64,000 nt of DNA. Origin: Lewinellaceae bacterium (GTDB lineage: Bacteria; Bacteroidota; Bacteroidia; Chitinophagales; Saprospiraceae). This document shows positions 53,914 to 63,438 of this stretch, piece after piece. Below the pieces are notes generated by a model. It saw nothing but the letters and a program-made list of their open reading frames with translations. It ran no database searches and was not told the origin of the DNA. The position numbers and the translations under genes are program-made. The DNA lies in contig JACJYI010000003.1 of assembly GCA_020636225.1 (NCBI GenBank), positions 496,001-560,000 on the forward strand. Reading direction: 5' to 3'. Within the stretch, counting starts at the first letter, position 1; the number at the start of each line of letters is the position of its first letter.

Positions 53914-55476
53914 ATGAGAGTTCGTATATGTTTTCTTTTACTTTGGGGATTTGTGAATTTCATCCATGCGCAGGAATACTGGTCCAAGACTTTTGAAATT
54001 GCTCCTGCGAGAGAACAGGTTTGGCAGATGGCCCACCTGAATGGTGAAATTATCATGTCGGCCATTGCCAATTGCAAGGGGGATGGAAATGCATGTAATG
54101 TCCTTGTAGTATTAGATACAAATGGTATTATTTTAAAGTCAAATGTCTTGTCAGAAGAAGGGTTTCAATTTTATCCCACTGGTTTTCCTGCATTTTCAAG
54201 ATACGGGAATAGTTACCTCCAATCGTTTCTGACAGATTATTACACCGGTACATTGTCGAGCTATTTATTCTATTTGGATACATCCGGTCTGACGATTGAC
54301 TCGGCATTCTTGACGAATCCGATTTCTTATGAATTATATAATGTGCAAGGGCACATACAATTGTCCAACAAAAGTACCCTGGAGTATGGCCAGGAGTATA
54401 ATCCCGTCACAAAGCAATCATTAAGCAGTTTGTATTATCGCAATCCAAATGGAAAATTGGTGTGGGAGAGGAATATAGGCGATGCCTACAATTTCAATCT
54501 GATTGGCAGCAGTATCTGTGAAATGACACCAAATAAAATTGTCGGTATATCCCAGAGCTGTACGGGCTGTGAATACCCGACCATGAAGCCCTATGTGTTT
54601 GCTGTGGATACCCTGGGTTACCTGGTTTTGGATCTGTATCTGGATACCATGATCTCGAACTTGTCTAATGGTCAGCGCCCCCTGATCGCTCCTTATGACA
54701 GTACGTCATTCGTGATGGTCTGGTATCAACAGGATAAGGATGGCTTTGACAACAACCCCTACATTGCCCGCATCAAGGAGGATGGTTCCATTATCTGGCG
54801 CACCTTGCTACCCATACTGGACCCTGGTTCTGATTTCCGATGGGTCAATCAAGTCATTCGGGCCAGGAATGGAGACTACATTGTTGCCGGTGAACGGATA
54901 TCTATTCACATCATGCCTGGAGCGGGATTGACAACTGTTGGATGTGCTTTGCGGATCAGTCCAGAGGGTGAGGTGATCTGGGATCGGGTATATCATGAAC
55001 CGGATGTGAAGTTTCCGAAAAGACAATTCTTCTGGAACGTTGCAGAGGATGAGGCTGAGAATCTTTACTTCAGTGGCGAAGTAGAGGATAGCGTCGTGAA
55101 TGAGATTTCCGAAGATCGAAACAAGAATTTCTGGCTAGTTAAAGTCGGCCCGGATGGCTGCATCGAGCCGGGTTGCACGGAGCAGGTGATCCTCCTGCCC
55201 ACCGAAGAGACTTTTCGTATTCTGCCCGATGAATACCTGCAGGTCTTCCCCAATCCAGTCAGCGATGTACTTCATCTGTCCTGGGCGGAGCTTCCTGCCG
55301 GTGCCGCAAATTTGTCTGCCCACGACATTTCGGGTAGATTATTGGGCACCTGGCCGATCAATGGTGCTTCCGGTTCCCTATCTTTAGATATCCGCTCATG
55401 GCCTACCTGGATGGCTTTCCTCACCTTACGCAGTGATCATTGGATGACGCTGCCGGTGAAAGTGGTGGTGGAGTAG
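53914..55476 (+). CDS. Secreted protein with T9SS sorting domain (intact paralogue)
   Basis: This 520-residue exported protein has a signal peptide (LLLWGFVNFIHAQ) followed by EYWSKTFEIAPAREQVWQ. The main domain looks like a beta-propeller of repeated strand blocks (CNVLVVLDTNGIILKS, ARIKEDGSIIWRTLLP, LRISPEGEVIWDRVYHEPD) similar to proteins that log values with a D-x-D/N-G turn. It ends with a type A sorting domain (VFPNPVSDVLHLSW ... VKVVVE). The next gene is a diverged copy, so the two arose by tandem duplication. The role is unknown. Confidence 0.82.
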   Translation: MRVRICFLLLWGFVNFIHAQEYWSKTFEIAPAREQVWQMAHLNGEIIMSAIANCKGDGNACNVLVVLDTNGIILKSNVLSEEGFQFYPTGFPAFSRYGNSYLQSFLTDYYTGTLSSYLFYLDTSGLTIDSAFLTNPISYELYNVQGHIQLSNKSTLEYGQEYNPVTKQSLSSLYYRNPNGKLVWERNIGDAYNFNLIGSSICEMTPNKIVGISQSCTGCEYPTMKPYVFAVDTLGYLVLDLYLDTMISNLSNGQRPLIAPYDSTSFVMVWYQQDKDGFDNNPYIARIKEDGSIIWRTLLPILDPGSDFRWVNQVIRARNGDYIVAGERISIHIMPGAGLTTVGCALRISPEGEVIWDRVYHEPDVKFPKRQFFWNVAEDEAENLYFSGEVEDSVVNEISEDRNKNFWLVKVGPDGCIEPGCTEQVILLPTEETFRILPDEYLQVFPNPVSDVLHLSWAELPAGAANLSAHDISGRLLGTWPINGASGSLSLDIRSWPTWMAFLTLRSDHWMTLPVKVVVE

Positions 55477-55595
55477 CCTTGTGGATTGTGAAGTTTTGAT
55501 ATGCAGATGCTCATTTGTTAGGCTTAAAAAAACGAGTATTTTGAAAGTCCGAACAACACATCATCACTATCCGCCGCTAATCCAACTATTTATTT

Positions 55596-55624
55596 GGGCA
55601 CGGGATTCCAGTCCGTGCCCTTTT
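55596..55624 (+). terminator. Intrinsic terminator between the paralogues
   Basis: A perfect 8-bp stem (GGGCACGG with CCGTGCCC) followed by TTTT lies 15 bp before the next ATG. It closely resembles the terminator at 53874, which suggests the leader was duplicated with the genes. Confidence 0.8.
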
Positions 55625-55638
55625 AGAAATGCTATCTC

Positions 55639-57525
55639 ATGAGATCGTCTATTTTTTTCATCTTGATTCTGGTGAATGCATCTTGCCTCTTCGCACAGAA
55701 TTATTGGTCAAAAACTTTTGAGGTACATCCTGGGACCGAACAGGTATGGCAAATGACCGTGGTGGACTCTGTCATATTGATGGGTGCCATTTCAAGGTGT
55801 TCGGGTTTGGAAGATCTATGTTATATTCTTGTAAAATTGGATTTGGAGGGCGAGATTCAGAATTTTAACAAACTTCACGAGGTTGGTTATAAGTTCTATA
55901 CAACATTCAAGCCTGGCATTACAATGTCTGAAGCCAGTATTCGAGTTTCCTTTGGATCAGATTTTTATGTGGATACATTCTTGTCTTATCTGGCTTATCT
56001 GAATAAGGATGAATTAATGATTGATTCGGTAAAAGTGAGTTATCCCCTGTCATATGATTTATACAATGTGCAAGGACACATTCAATTGTCCAATAAGAGC
56101 ACCCTTGAGTATGGCCAGGAATACAATCCCGTCACAAAGCACTCTCTCAGCAGTTTATATTATCGAAATCCTAATGGAAAGTTGGAATGGAAAAAAAATA
56201 TTGGAGAAAAATATTATTACAATGGGATTGGGGGGAGTGTGGTGGAGATGACCTCCAACAAGTTTGCAGGAATATCCATGAGTTGCACAGGCTGTGAGTA
56301 TCCGACCATGAAGCCATATGTATTTGCAGTAGACACCTTTGGGAATCTGGTCCTTGATCTGTATCTGGATACCATGGTTTCGAATTTCACTAATGGTCAA
56401 CGCCCGCTGATCGCCCCGTATGACAGTACGTCATTCGTGATAGTCTGGTATCAACAGAACAAGAATGGCTTTGACAACAACCCCTACATTGCCCGCATCA
56501 AGGAGGATGGTTCCATTATCTGGCGAACCTTGTTGCCCATACTGGACCCTGGTTCTGATTTCCGATGGGTCAACCAAGTCATTCGGGCCAGGAATGGAGA
56601 CTACATTGTTGCCGGCGAACGGGTTCCCATTCACATCATGCCCGGATCGGGCTTGACAGCCGTTGGATGTGCTTTGCGGATCAGTCCAGAGGGTGAGGTG
56701 CTTTGGGATAGAGTCTATCATGAACCGGATGTGAAGTTTCCGAAGAGGCAATTCTTTTTTAATGTCGCCGAAGACGATTATGAAAATCTCTATTTCAGTG
56801 GGGAGGTACAAGACAGTGTGGTAAATGTGGTGTCGGAGGAACGGAACACCAATTTCTGGAGTCCGACATCAGGAAATAAAAAGTCAATCGAGTTACGACA
56901 AGCAAAACACAGAAAACGCTTTAGAAATATTCACAGAAGGAAGATCATCGAGATGAAACCTAGTATGCAGGTTGAACTTTTTAGGTAGCCAGGCTGCTTA
57001 TTTTTTGAAAAGCAAATTGGTCTGACAAAATGGCGAGGAAAGCAAGTACAGGAAACCTGGCAATTAAGGTCAGAGAATGGAGAGTAAAAAACCAGTGTTG
57101 ATGATGCAAAGACAAATTGTTTAGCATTGCCGGAGCGGCATTCAACCTCAAGATGCGCCTGAATCAAATCAGGTCATCTTTGGCTAGTTAAAGTCGGCCC
57201 GGATGGCTGCATCGAGCCAGGTTGCGCGGAGCAGGTGATCCTCCTGCCCACCGAGGAGACCTTTCGTATTCTGCCGGATGATTACCTGCAGGTCTTCCCC
57301 AATCCCGTCAGCGATGTACTTCACCTGTCCTGGGAGGAGCTTCCTGGCGGCACCGCAAATTTGTCTGCCCACGACATTTCGGGCAGATTACTGGGCACCT
57401 GGCCGATCAACGGTGCTTCGGGTTCCTTATCGTTAGATATCCGCTCATGGCCTGCCGGTATAGCTTTGCTTTCTTTACGCAGTGATCATTGGATGACGCT
57501 GCCGATGAAGGTGGTGGTGGAGTAG
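55639..57525 (+). pseudogene. Second secreted paralogue, split by an insertion
   Basis: The first 407 codons (55639-56859) align with the intact paralogue at 53914, including the signal peptide, WSKTFEVHPGTEQVWQ and the conserved GRIKEDGSIIW-like blades. The match stops at NTNFW. It resumes at 57181 (WLVKVGPDGCIEPGCAEQVI in the right frame) and continues to the end of the T9SS sorting domain at 57525. The bases between are foreign and carry stops. The present product would be a 449-residue protein without its sorting domain. Confidence 0.88.
56860..57183. mobile_element. 324-bp insertion inside the second paralogue
   Basis: Comparison with the intact paralogue shows 324 extra bp, with TGG at both junctions (56857-56859 and 57181-57183) as a possible 3-bp target duplication. 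It does not encode a recognisable transposase and has no clear inverted ends. It may be a non-autonomous element or a piece of another gene. Confidence 0.6.
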
Positions 57526-57721
57526 CACAGACCACCTTGCCAGTAGGCCATGCCAAATCCGAACAGAAGGGGCAATCCGGTAGGAAACCTCAGCAGATTC
57601 TATTATCAGTATTCATGTGCGTGACGGATAGACTGTCATTGCGCCCGTTTTGTACCTGGCTTGACACATTGGCATGATCCAAACCTTCTTCTGAATGTCT
57701 TGATAGCTGACTTTAGTAACT

Positions 57722-57870
57722 GACCTCCCCATTAACGACCCCTCCACAATCAAGGATGGCACATTCCGGGATGTCATCATGGACCCGGGCGTGTATATCT
57801 ATGTCGTTGGGTGGAATTGATTGATGGTTCGGTCCGATTGTACAAGGGGGATGTTACGCTGACCAGGTAA
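57722..57870 (+). pseudogene. Relic of a T9SS type B (CHU_C) sorting domain
   Basis: One frame gives STIKDGTFRDVIMDPGVYIYVV and, after a frame change near 57812, the other gives ELIDGSVRLYKGDVTLTR and a stop. Together they match the end of a gliding-motility-associated C-terminal domain (PGVYIYVV ... GDVTL). Nothing upstream continues the gene, so only the 3' tail survives. Confidence 0.65.
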
Positions 57871-58363
57871 GGCGTTTATTCGTTTATGGGTTTATTCGTT
57901 TATGCTATGCCCGCCGAAGCTTTAACCCCTAGTCCTCGGGGGAGGGGGTTTCCGCCACTGCGGACAGGTATTCGTTTAGTAGAAACTTTCTCAAGAGTAG
58001 GACCTCCGAAAACGGGATTCGGATTTCGGCGTTCACTGAGGTGTGGCCCACTGCTTTTACACGTTCCTTCGGTGAAATCCCGTAATCCGCGCTCATCCGT
58101 GATTCAGACAATTTTCGGCGTTCAGGAATTGGTATTCGGCCAAATAAAATAGGAATATTTCAATTTAATGACCGTCGCCAAATGACAAATCACAAATTCT
58201 AATCAAGCACCAATGGGGAAAAGTCAATGACCAAAACCTACAGATGTTTCGGTCATTTGATATTGGAGATTGGTATTTATTTGAGATTTGAAATTTGAAA
58301 TTTGAGATTTGAGATTTGAGATTTGAAATTTGTGATTTGCCTTGCGTATAGAGGTTGTCCTAC
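57871..58363. other. Repeat-rich intergenic stretch
   Basis: No gene is seen. It starts with TTTATTCGTTTATG low-complexity sequence like that at 40.9 kb (opposite strand). It then has a CCTCGGGGGAGGGGG run and a third copy of the short dispersed repeat from 58180. Confidence 0.55.
58180..58342 (+). repeat. Short dispersed (MITE-like) repeat, best copy
   Basis: It begins with CAAATCACAAAT and ends with ATTTGTGATTTG, a perfect 12-bp inverted pair. In between are the AAAGTCAATGACCAAAACC and TTTCGGTCATTTGATATTGG core and a run of GATTTGA/AATTTGA units. It lies just past the stop of the MFS gene. Confidence 0.7.
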
Positions 58364-59611
58364 TCACAAGTGCGTCGTTTCCTGTTCCAGATAATCCAGG
58401 TCCTTGCCAAAGGTTTCCGGCAGGTAGTGCAGGGTGATCAGGGCAATGGCCACAGTGATGCCGCCGACCAGCCAGGCAGCTGGGATCAGTCCCATGGGAC
58501 CGGCCGCGGCCTTGAAGCCGATGGTGATGGGCACCAGTGCCCCCCGGGCGAAATTCGGGACGGTCGTGGTGACGGTAGCCCGGAGGTTTGTCCCGAAGTT
58601 CTCAGCGGCAATGGTGACGAAGACAGCCCAGTAGCCCACGCCGAAGCCGATCACGAAGATCTTGATGTAGAAGGCCGATTGGGAGATATCCCCGGAGGTC
58701 AGGTACCAGATCATGGTGACTGCGGACAGGAGGTGGAAGACCAGTAGGGCCTTTCGCCGACTGCGCAGCCACTGACTGATCAGGCCGCTACTGAGGTCAC
58801 CGAGGGTGAGGCCGAGGTAGCACCACATCACCGCCTGACCAGCGGTGGCGATCGGGTCGGACATGCCGAATTGCTGGCTGAATTCCGGGGCCAGGGTGAT
58901 CAGGATGCCTACGACAAACCAGGTGGGCAGTCCGACGAGGATGCATTTGATGTACCGGGAAAAGAGGTCACGGCGCTGAAAAAGACTGAGGAAATTCCCA
59001 CGCTGCACCGCAGATGCCTTCATGCCCTCGAACAGGCCCGACTCATAGACGGAGATCCGCAGGACCAGCAGGGCGATGCCCAATCCTCCACCGACGAAAA
59101 AGGCGGTCCGCCAGTCCCACACCTGGCTGACGAAGTAGGCAGCCACGGCACCGAGGATGCCAATGGTGGCGACAATGGTGGTGCCGTAGCCCCGTTTTTC
59201 CTTGGACATGATCTCGCTGACCAGGGTGATCCCGGCACCCAGTTCACCCGCCAGACCCAGTCCGGCAATGAAGCGCAGGACCTTGTACTGGGCAACGGTC
59301 TCCACGAACCCGTTGGCGATATTGGCCAGGGAATACAGGATGATGGACCCGAACAGCACCGACAGCCGCCCTTTCTTATCCCCCCAGACACCCCACAGCA
59401 CCCCGCCGATCAGCATGCCGGCCATCTGCCAGTTGAGCAGGCTGAGGCCAATGTTCTGGAGCTCCAGGGCATCGGTGATTCCAATGGCCTTCAGGCTCTC
59501 GATACGGATGATGCTGAACAGGAGCAGATCGTAGATATCCACAAAATAGCCCAGACCCGCGACGGCGACGGTAGCATAGAGGACGAAATTGGAACGTGAG
59601 GAATCAGGCAT
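58364..59611 (-). CDS. MFS transporter
   Basis: This inner-membrane transporter has 415 residues and about twelve helices. The start at 59611 puts the first helix near the N-terminus (YATVAVAGLGYFVDIYDLLL), with the acidic DIYD typical of the metabolite:proton symporter group. The loop 2-3 motif is present as GVLWGVWGDKKGRLSVLFGS, and GLGLAGELGAGITLVSE is the helix 4-5 signature. Substrates in this group include organic acids and sugar acids. It is monocistronic with repeats on both sides. Confidence 0.9.
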   Translation of the reverse strand: MPDSSRSNFVLYATVAVAGLGYFVDIYDLLLFSIIRIESLKAIGITDALELQNIGLSLLNWQMAGMLIGGVLWGVWGDKKGRLSVLFGSIILYSLANIANGFVETVAQYKVLRFIAGLGLAGELGAGITLVSEIMSKEKRGYGTTIVATIGILGAVAAYFVSQVWDWRTAFFVGGGLGIALLVLRISVYESGLFEGMKASAVQRGNFLSLFQRRDLFSRYIKCILVGLPTWFVVGILITLAPEFSQQFGMSDPIATAGQAVMWCYLGLTLGDLSSGLISQWLRSRRKALLVFHLLSAVTMIWYLTSGDISQSAFYIKIFVIGFGVGYWAVFVTIAAENFGTNLRATVTTTVPNFARGALVPITIGFKAAAGPMGLIPAAWLVGGITVAIALITLHYLPETFGKDLDYLEQETTHL

Positions 59612-59909
59612 GCAGGGGTGTTCTTTTCGTGAAGGTTCCAAAACTACGGAATGGGGGCGATTTCTCGTTCCAGATTCCTGTGTTCCTGGTTCCTGGTTTT
59701 CTTCTTACTTGGCTGATGGGTGTCCATTGGTTTGTGGGAGAGGTGGCTTATTCCATCGCCGGGAGGTCGCCAGGTTCGTCAGGGGAGGTTTGGTTTTCAT
59801 CATATCTGTCCAAAATAAACCCCGGAAGGTTGCCTTTGGCAGGCTGTTGTATTCCACTCATGACATCATTCGGAATATTTGATTGTAAGAGTTTGCCTCT
59901 GGCCCGCCT

Positions 59910-60310
59910 CTTGCCGGCGAGGCACTTCCTTTTGATGCACCAAAAGGAAGCATCCCGCTCGTCATCCCCCGGATGACGTCCGGGACGACAACATGCGGGG
60001 CATGTTGCCGAAAACCGCTGTCGCCAAAATGGGCCTTCTTATTCTTGTCTGGCATACCATTCATCTCGTTTATCGATCTGTAGCATGCCTACATCAGGAC
60101 CCGGCCGCTCGTATTTGATCGGTGGCAGGATTCCTCATCAACTCTGTCGAATCTCGAATCTTGATCAGGATTCGGATCCATTGTCCGACCAAATAATGCG
60201 GCCGTTTTTACGCTTGATAAATATCCTTTGGTTTAAATCTTCATTTTATGCTGGCCATACGGGTCTCTGATGTGTTCGGCAGGCCCTGGTTTGGCGACGA
60301 TCCATTCAAG
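59910..60310 (+). repeat. Dispersed repeat, copy B
   Basis: This is the direct counterpart of 47750-48130 (minus strand). It starts with the hairpin CTTCCTTTTG-ATGCAC-CAAAAGGAAG (59925-59950). It then has GCCAAAATGGGCCTTCTT, GTATTTGATCGGTGGC, CCAAATAATGCGGCCG and GGCCCTGGTTTGGCGA. Peptides SDQIMRPFLRLI and VSDVFGRPWFG match copy A. Confidence 0.7.
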
Positions 60311-60849
60311 GGGGTAGGAACGGAATTTCAAGATCTTTGACATCTAAAATATTGATTATCAATGACGATTAACTTAATATGAAGTCTTCCGGACAGCAGT
60401 GGGTTTTCATGTATGCATTTCTCACCCCTCATGTTGCATTGTCTACCGAGCAGGTCTATGAATGCTTCCCTTGCCAAGAAATGAAAAAAGGAAATGTCAG
60501 GGTGAGGAAATCTAAGGGGATGACCATTGATGTTTGTGAACGATAATCCCGGATCATTCCATAAAAAAAGCCGGCGTAGAATGCTGCTCGACAAGCAGGT
60601 CCAGAGGCCGGTACGACAAAGATAAGCGAATCGCGGCAGGATATCCAACTTCGTGGGAAAGGAACCTCGTTGGATGAATGATTCTGAGGTTTGTTGGAGT
60701 TATGGAAATAGCAACAACTGAACCGTTGGGATCAACTTTCACGATGGAAAAAGTTGATTGAGATCACAGACTCTTTACTCTCCACCTGGAGCATGTCAAC
60801 CAGGCGGCATGTTTCTGCCACAGTCCGGTACAAGGATTCCAGAAGTCGC

Positions 60850-60880
60850 TTGCAGCTTCCATGATGAACCTGTATTTTTG
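60850..60880 (+). promoter_or_regulatory. Promoter of the small-RNA candidate
   Basis: TTG at 60850-60852, 20 bp, then TATTTTTG at 60873-60880, an exact TAnnTTTG. Spacing is identical to that within the CRISPR repeats. The predicted start is near 60885-60888, where the anti-repeat begins. Confidence 0.6.
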
Positions 60881-60884
60881 ATAG

Positions 60885-60942
60885 TGAAAGCTGACAACCT
60901 CTGGACCGGGTTATCAACCGGTTCCAAGTTGTCAGCTTTTTT
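60885..60942 (+). ncRNA. Candidate tracrRNA or crRNA-like small RNA
   Basis: A short unit lies between a promoter and a T-tract. It opens with TGAAAGCTGACAAC (60885-60898), which can pair with the 5' end of the CRISPR repeat as 8 bp (AGCTTTCA) plus 5 bp (GTTGT) around a small bulge. A hairpin GGACCGG/CCGGTTCC follows. The 3' end GTTGTCAGCTTT (60928-60939) is a perfect 12-bp complement of 60887-60898 and is followed by TTT, so the free RNA would fold as an intrinsic terminator. At about 58 nt it is shorter than known tracrRNAs (usually 70 nt or more). A coincidental terminator is the main alternative. Confidence 0.5.
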
Positions 60943-61090
60943 ATGTTGTCGGATCTGTTCGTTCATGAAGGATATCTCCAGTTCGCACTGATCGTGCTTT
61001 TACCAGGCGACATCCAGGTAAAATTCGATCCACCTGAACACAAGCCCTGAATCCTGGGAACGCATTATCTCCCGATGCTTGCCAGGGTTT

Positions 61091-63438
61091 GTGGTGGTTG
61101 ACTTTCAGGATTGGTATATTTGATTTCGATCACAGCCTTCTCCACCATGCACAACATACTCCATTGGTTGTGATTAGCTTTCAGGATTGGTATATTTGAT
61201 TTCGATCACAGCGCTTATCAACGGTGCGATGAGCAAGAGCAAGTTGTGATTAGCTTTCAGGATTGGTATATTTGATTTCGATCACAGCGATGCGGATCCT
61301 CAAAAACGAACAAGGCAGGTTGTGATTAGCTTTCAGGATTGGTATATTTGATTTCGATCACAGCCATACAGCCGGACGCTCGACCCAAATCGAGGTTGTG
61401 ATTAGCTTTCAGGATTGGTATATTTGATTTCGATCACAGCCACGAACGCGATGTTTAACATGGTCATCCAGTTGTGATTAGCTTTCAGGATTGGTATATT
61501 TGATTTCGATCACAGCCCTCCTATAATATCATATACAAGCCATGAGGTTGTGATTAGCTTTCAGGATTGGTATATTTGATTTCGATCACAGCAATTATGT
61601 GCTGAACTACGATTCGGGATCAGTTGTGATTAGCTTTCAGGATTGGTATATTTGATTTCGATCACAGCCTGCAGCTGCTGCACCCGGAGCACCAGATAGT
61701 TGTGATTAGCTTTCAGGATTGGTATATTTGATTTCGATCACAGCATCCCGGTGAAACGGGAGCGTGATTCCTTCGTTGTGATTAGCTTTCAGGATTGGTA
61801 TATTTGATTTCGATCACAGCCTTGTTCTCTTGGAGTACGATGGCACAGTTGTTGTGATTAGCTTTCAGGATTGGTATATTTGATTTCGATCACAGCGGAC
61901 AGCACACGCGAACTACAGGAAGCCCTGTTGTGATTAGCTTTCAGGATTGGTATATTTGATTTCGATCACAGCCATATATTCATCCATCAGCCCAATGGGC
62001 CGGTTGTGATTAGCTTTCAGGATTGGTATATTTGATTTCGATCACAGCTGCGGTGCTTAATGGAATGAAACGTATCCGGTTGTGATTAGCTTTCAGGATT
62101 GGTATATTTGATTTCGATCACAGCTTTATGTGATAAACGGAACTTACCAACAAGGTTGTGATTAGCTTTCAGGATTGGTATATTTGATTTCGATCACAGC
62201 TACTCGGAAACATTTTTTCAAATGCCAAGGATGGGTTGTGATTGGCTTTCAGGATTGGTATATTTGATTTCGATCACAGCGGTGATGGACGCCATGCTGG
62301 AGCTGCATGGGTCGTTGTGATTAGCTTTCAGGATTGGTATATTTTGTTGTGAGTCAGGTTAGCTTTCAGATCGTTGTGATTAGCTTCTTCAGGATTGGAT
62401 ATATTTGATTTCGATCACAGCTGGACCGGCTCCTGGAAGCTCAATGCCACAATTGTGATTATTTCAGGATTGGTTGATTTGATTAGCTTTGCCAGGATTG
62501 TGTATAGCTTTGATTTCGATCACAGCTGCAGCTTGTAGATGCTGGATGGTCGTGTTCCGTGTTGTGATTAGCTTTCAGGATTGGTATATTTGATTTCGAT
62601 CACAGCATAAGCTGTGTGATCAGCATGGCCGGTTGTGATTAGCTTTCAGGATTGGTATATTTGATTTCGATCCACAGCCATCCATAGCTAGCCAGTGGAG
62701 CAACTTACGTTTGTGATTAGCTTTCAGGATTGGTATATTTGATTTCGATCACTAAAGCTGCATCAAGTTGTGATGAGCTTTCGTGGATTGGTATATTTGA
62801 GATCGGCTGTGTCAACCTACCAGTGAAGGCATTGTTGTGATTAGCTTTCAGGATTTGGTATATTTGATTTCGATCAGCCTATTGGCAGCTGAGAACAGCC
62901 ATGTTGTGATTTAGCTTTCAGGATTGGTATATTTGATTTCGATCTGCATCAGGCAAGTTGTGTTGTGATTAGCTTTCAGGATTGGTATATTTGATTTCGA
63001 TCACAGTTCACCCTCCAATACGTCAGCCAGTGCTTTTCAACATCAGCCAGTTGTGATTAGCATTTTCCAGGATCAGTATATTTGATTTCGATCACAGCGG
63101 TGGGTCGATTATTGGACAATTAATTTGAGGGTTGTGATTCTTTCAGGATTGGTATTTAGTTGATTTATCTCCCTGTCTGTTGTGAACCGTTGTGATTAGC
63201 TTTCAGGATTGGTATATTTGATTTCGATCACAGCATACCCTGGCTTTCAGGATTGGTATATTTGATTTCGATCACAGCCAGACAGATAGTCTGAGGCATA
63301 ACAGTTGTGCCAGGTTTGTTGGATTAGCTTTCAGGATTGGTATATTTGATTTCGATCACAGCCTGGTCAAGTCAGTTGGTATCTCCCTGTCTGTTGTGAT
63401 TAGCTTTCAGGATTGGTATATTTGATTTCGATCACAGC
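61091..63438 (+). CRISPR. CRISPR array, 46-bp repeats, probably type II-C
   Basis: From 61091 to 62280 there are 16 regularly placed 46-bp repeats with spacers of 30 bp (33-34 bp at the end). The first is divergent at its 5' end and the sixteenth has one change; the rest look identical. Repeats begin GTTGTGATTAGCTTTCAGG and end GATTTCGATCACAGC. From 62314 to 63392 the repeats are broken by insertions, deletions and fused pieces, with exact copies only at 62561, 63189 and 63393. Repeat length, the GTTG start and adjacent cas1-cas2 point to type II-C of Bacteroidota. crRNA sense is probably the plus strand, toward cas2. Confidence 0.93.

Larger units (their letters stand above)
59612..61090. 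other. Long non-coding stretch between the MFS gene and the CRISPR array
   Basis: No convincing protein gene is seen in these 1.48 kb. Apart from the promoter of the MFS gene, it holds copy B of a dispersed repeat (59910-60310), plain AT-rich sequence (60311-60849), the small-RNA candidate (60850-60942) and a presumed leader (60943-61090). Short open frames such as 60085-60270 fall in the repeat and have no full-length support. Confidence 0.6.

Noticed and set aside
60085..60270. 61-residue open frame between the MFS gene and the array
   Set aside because: It lies in the dispersed repeat and its resemblance to 47746-47949 stops part way. The shared peptide changes frame, so it is a relic and not a gene.
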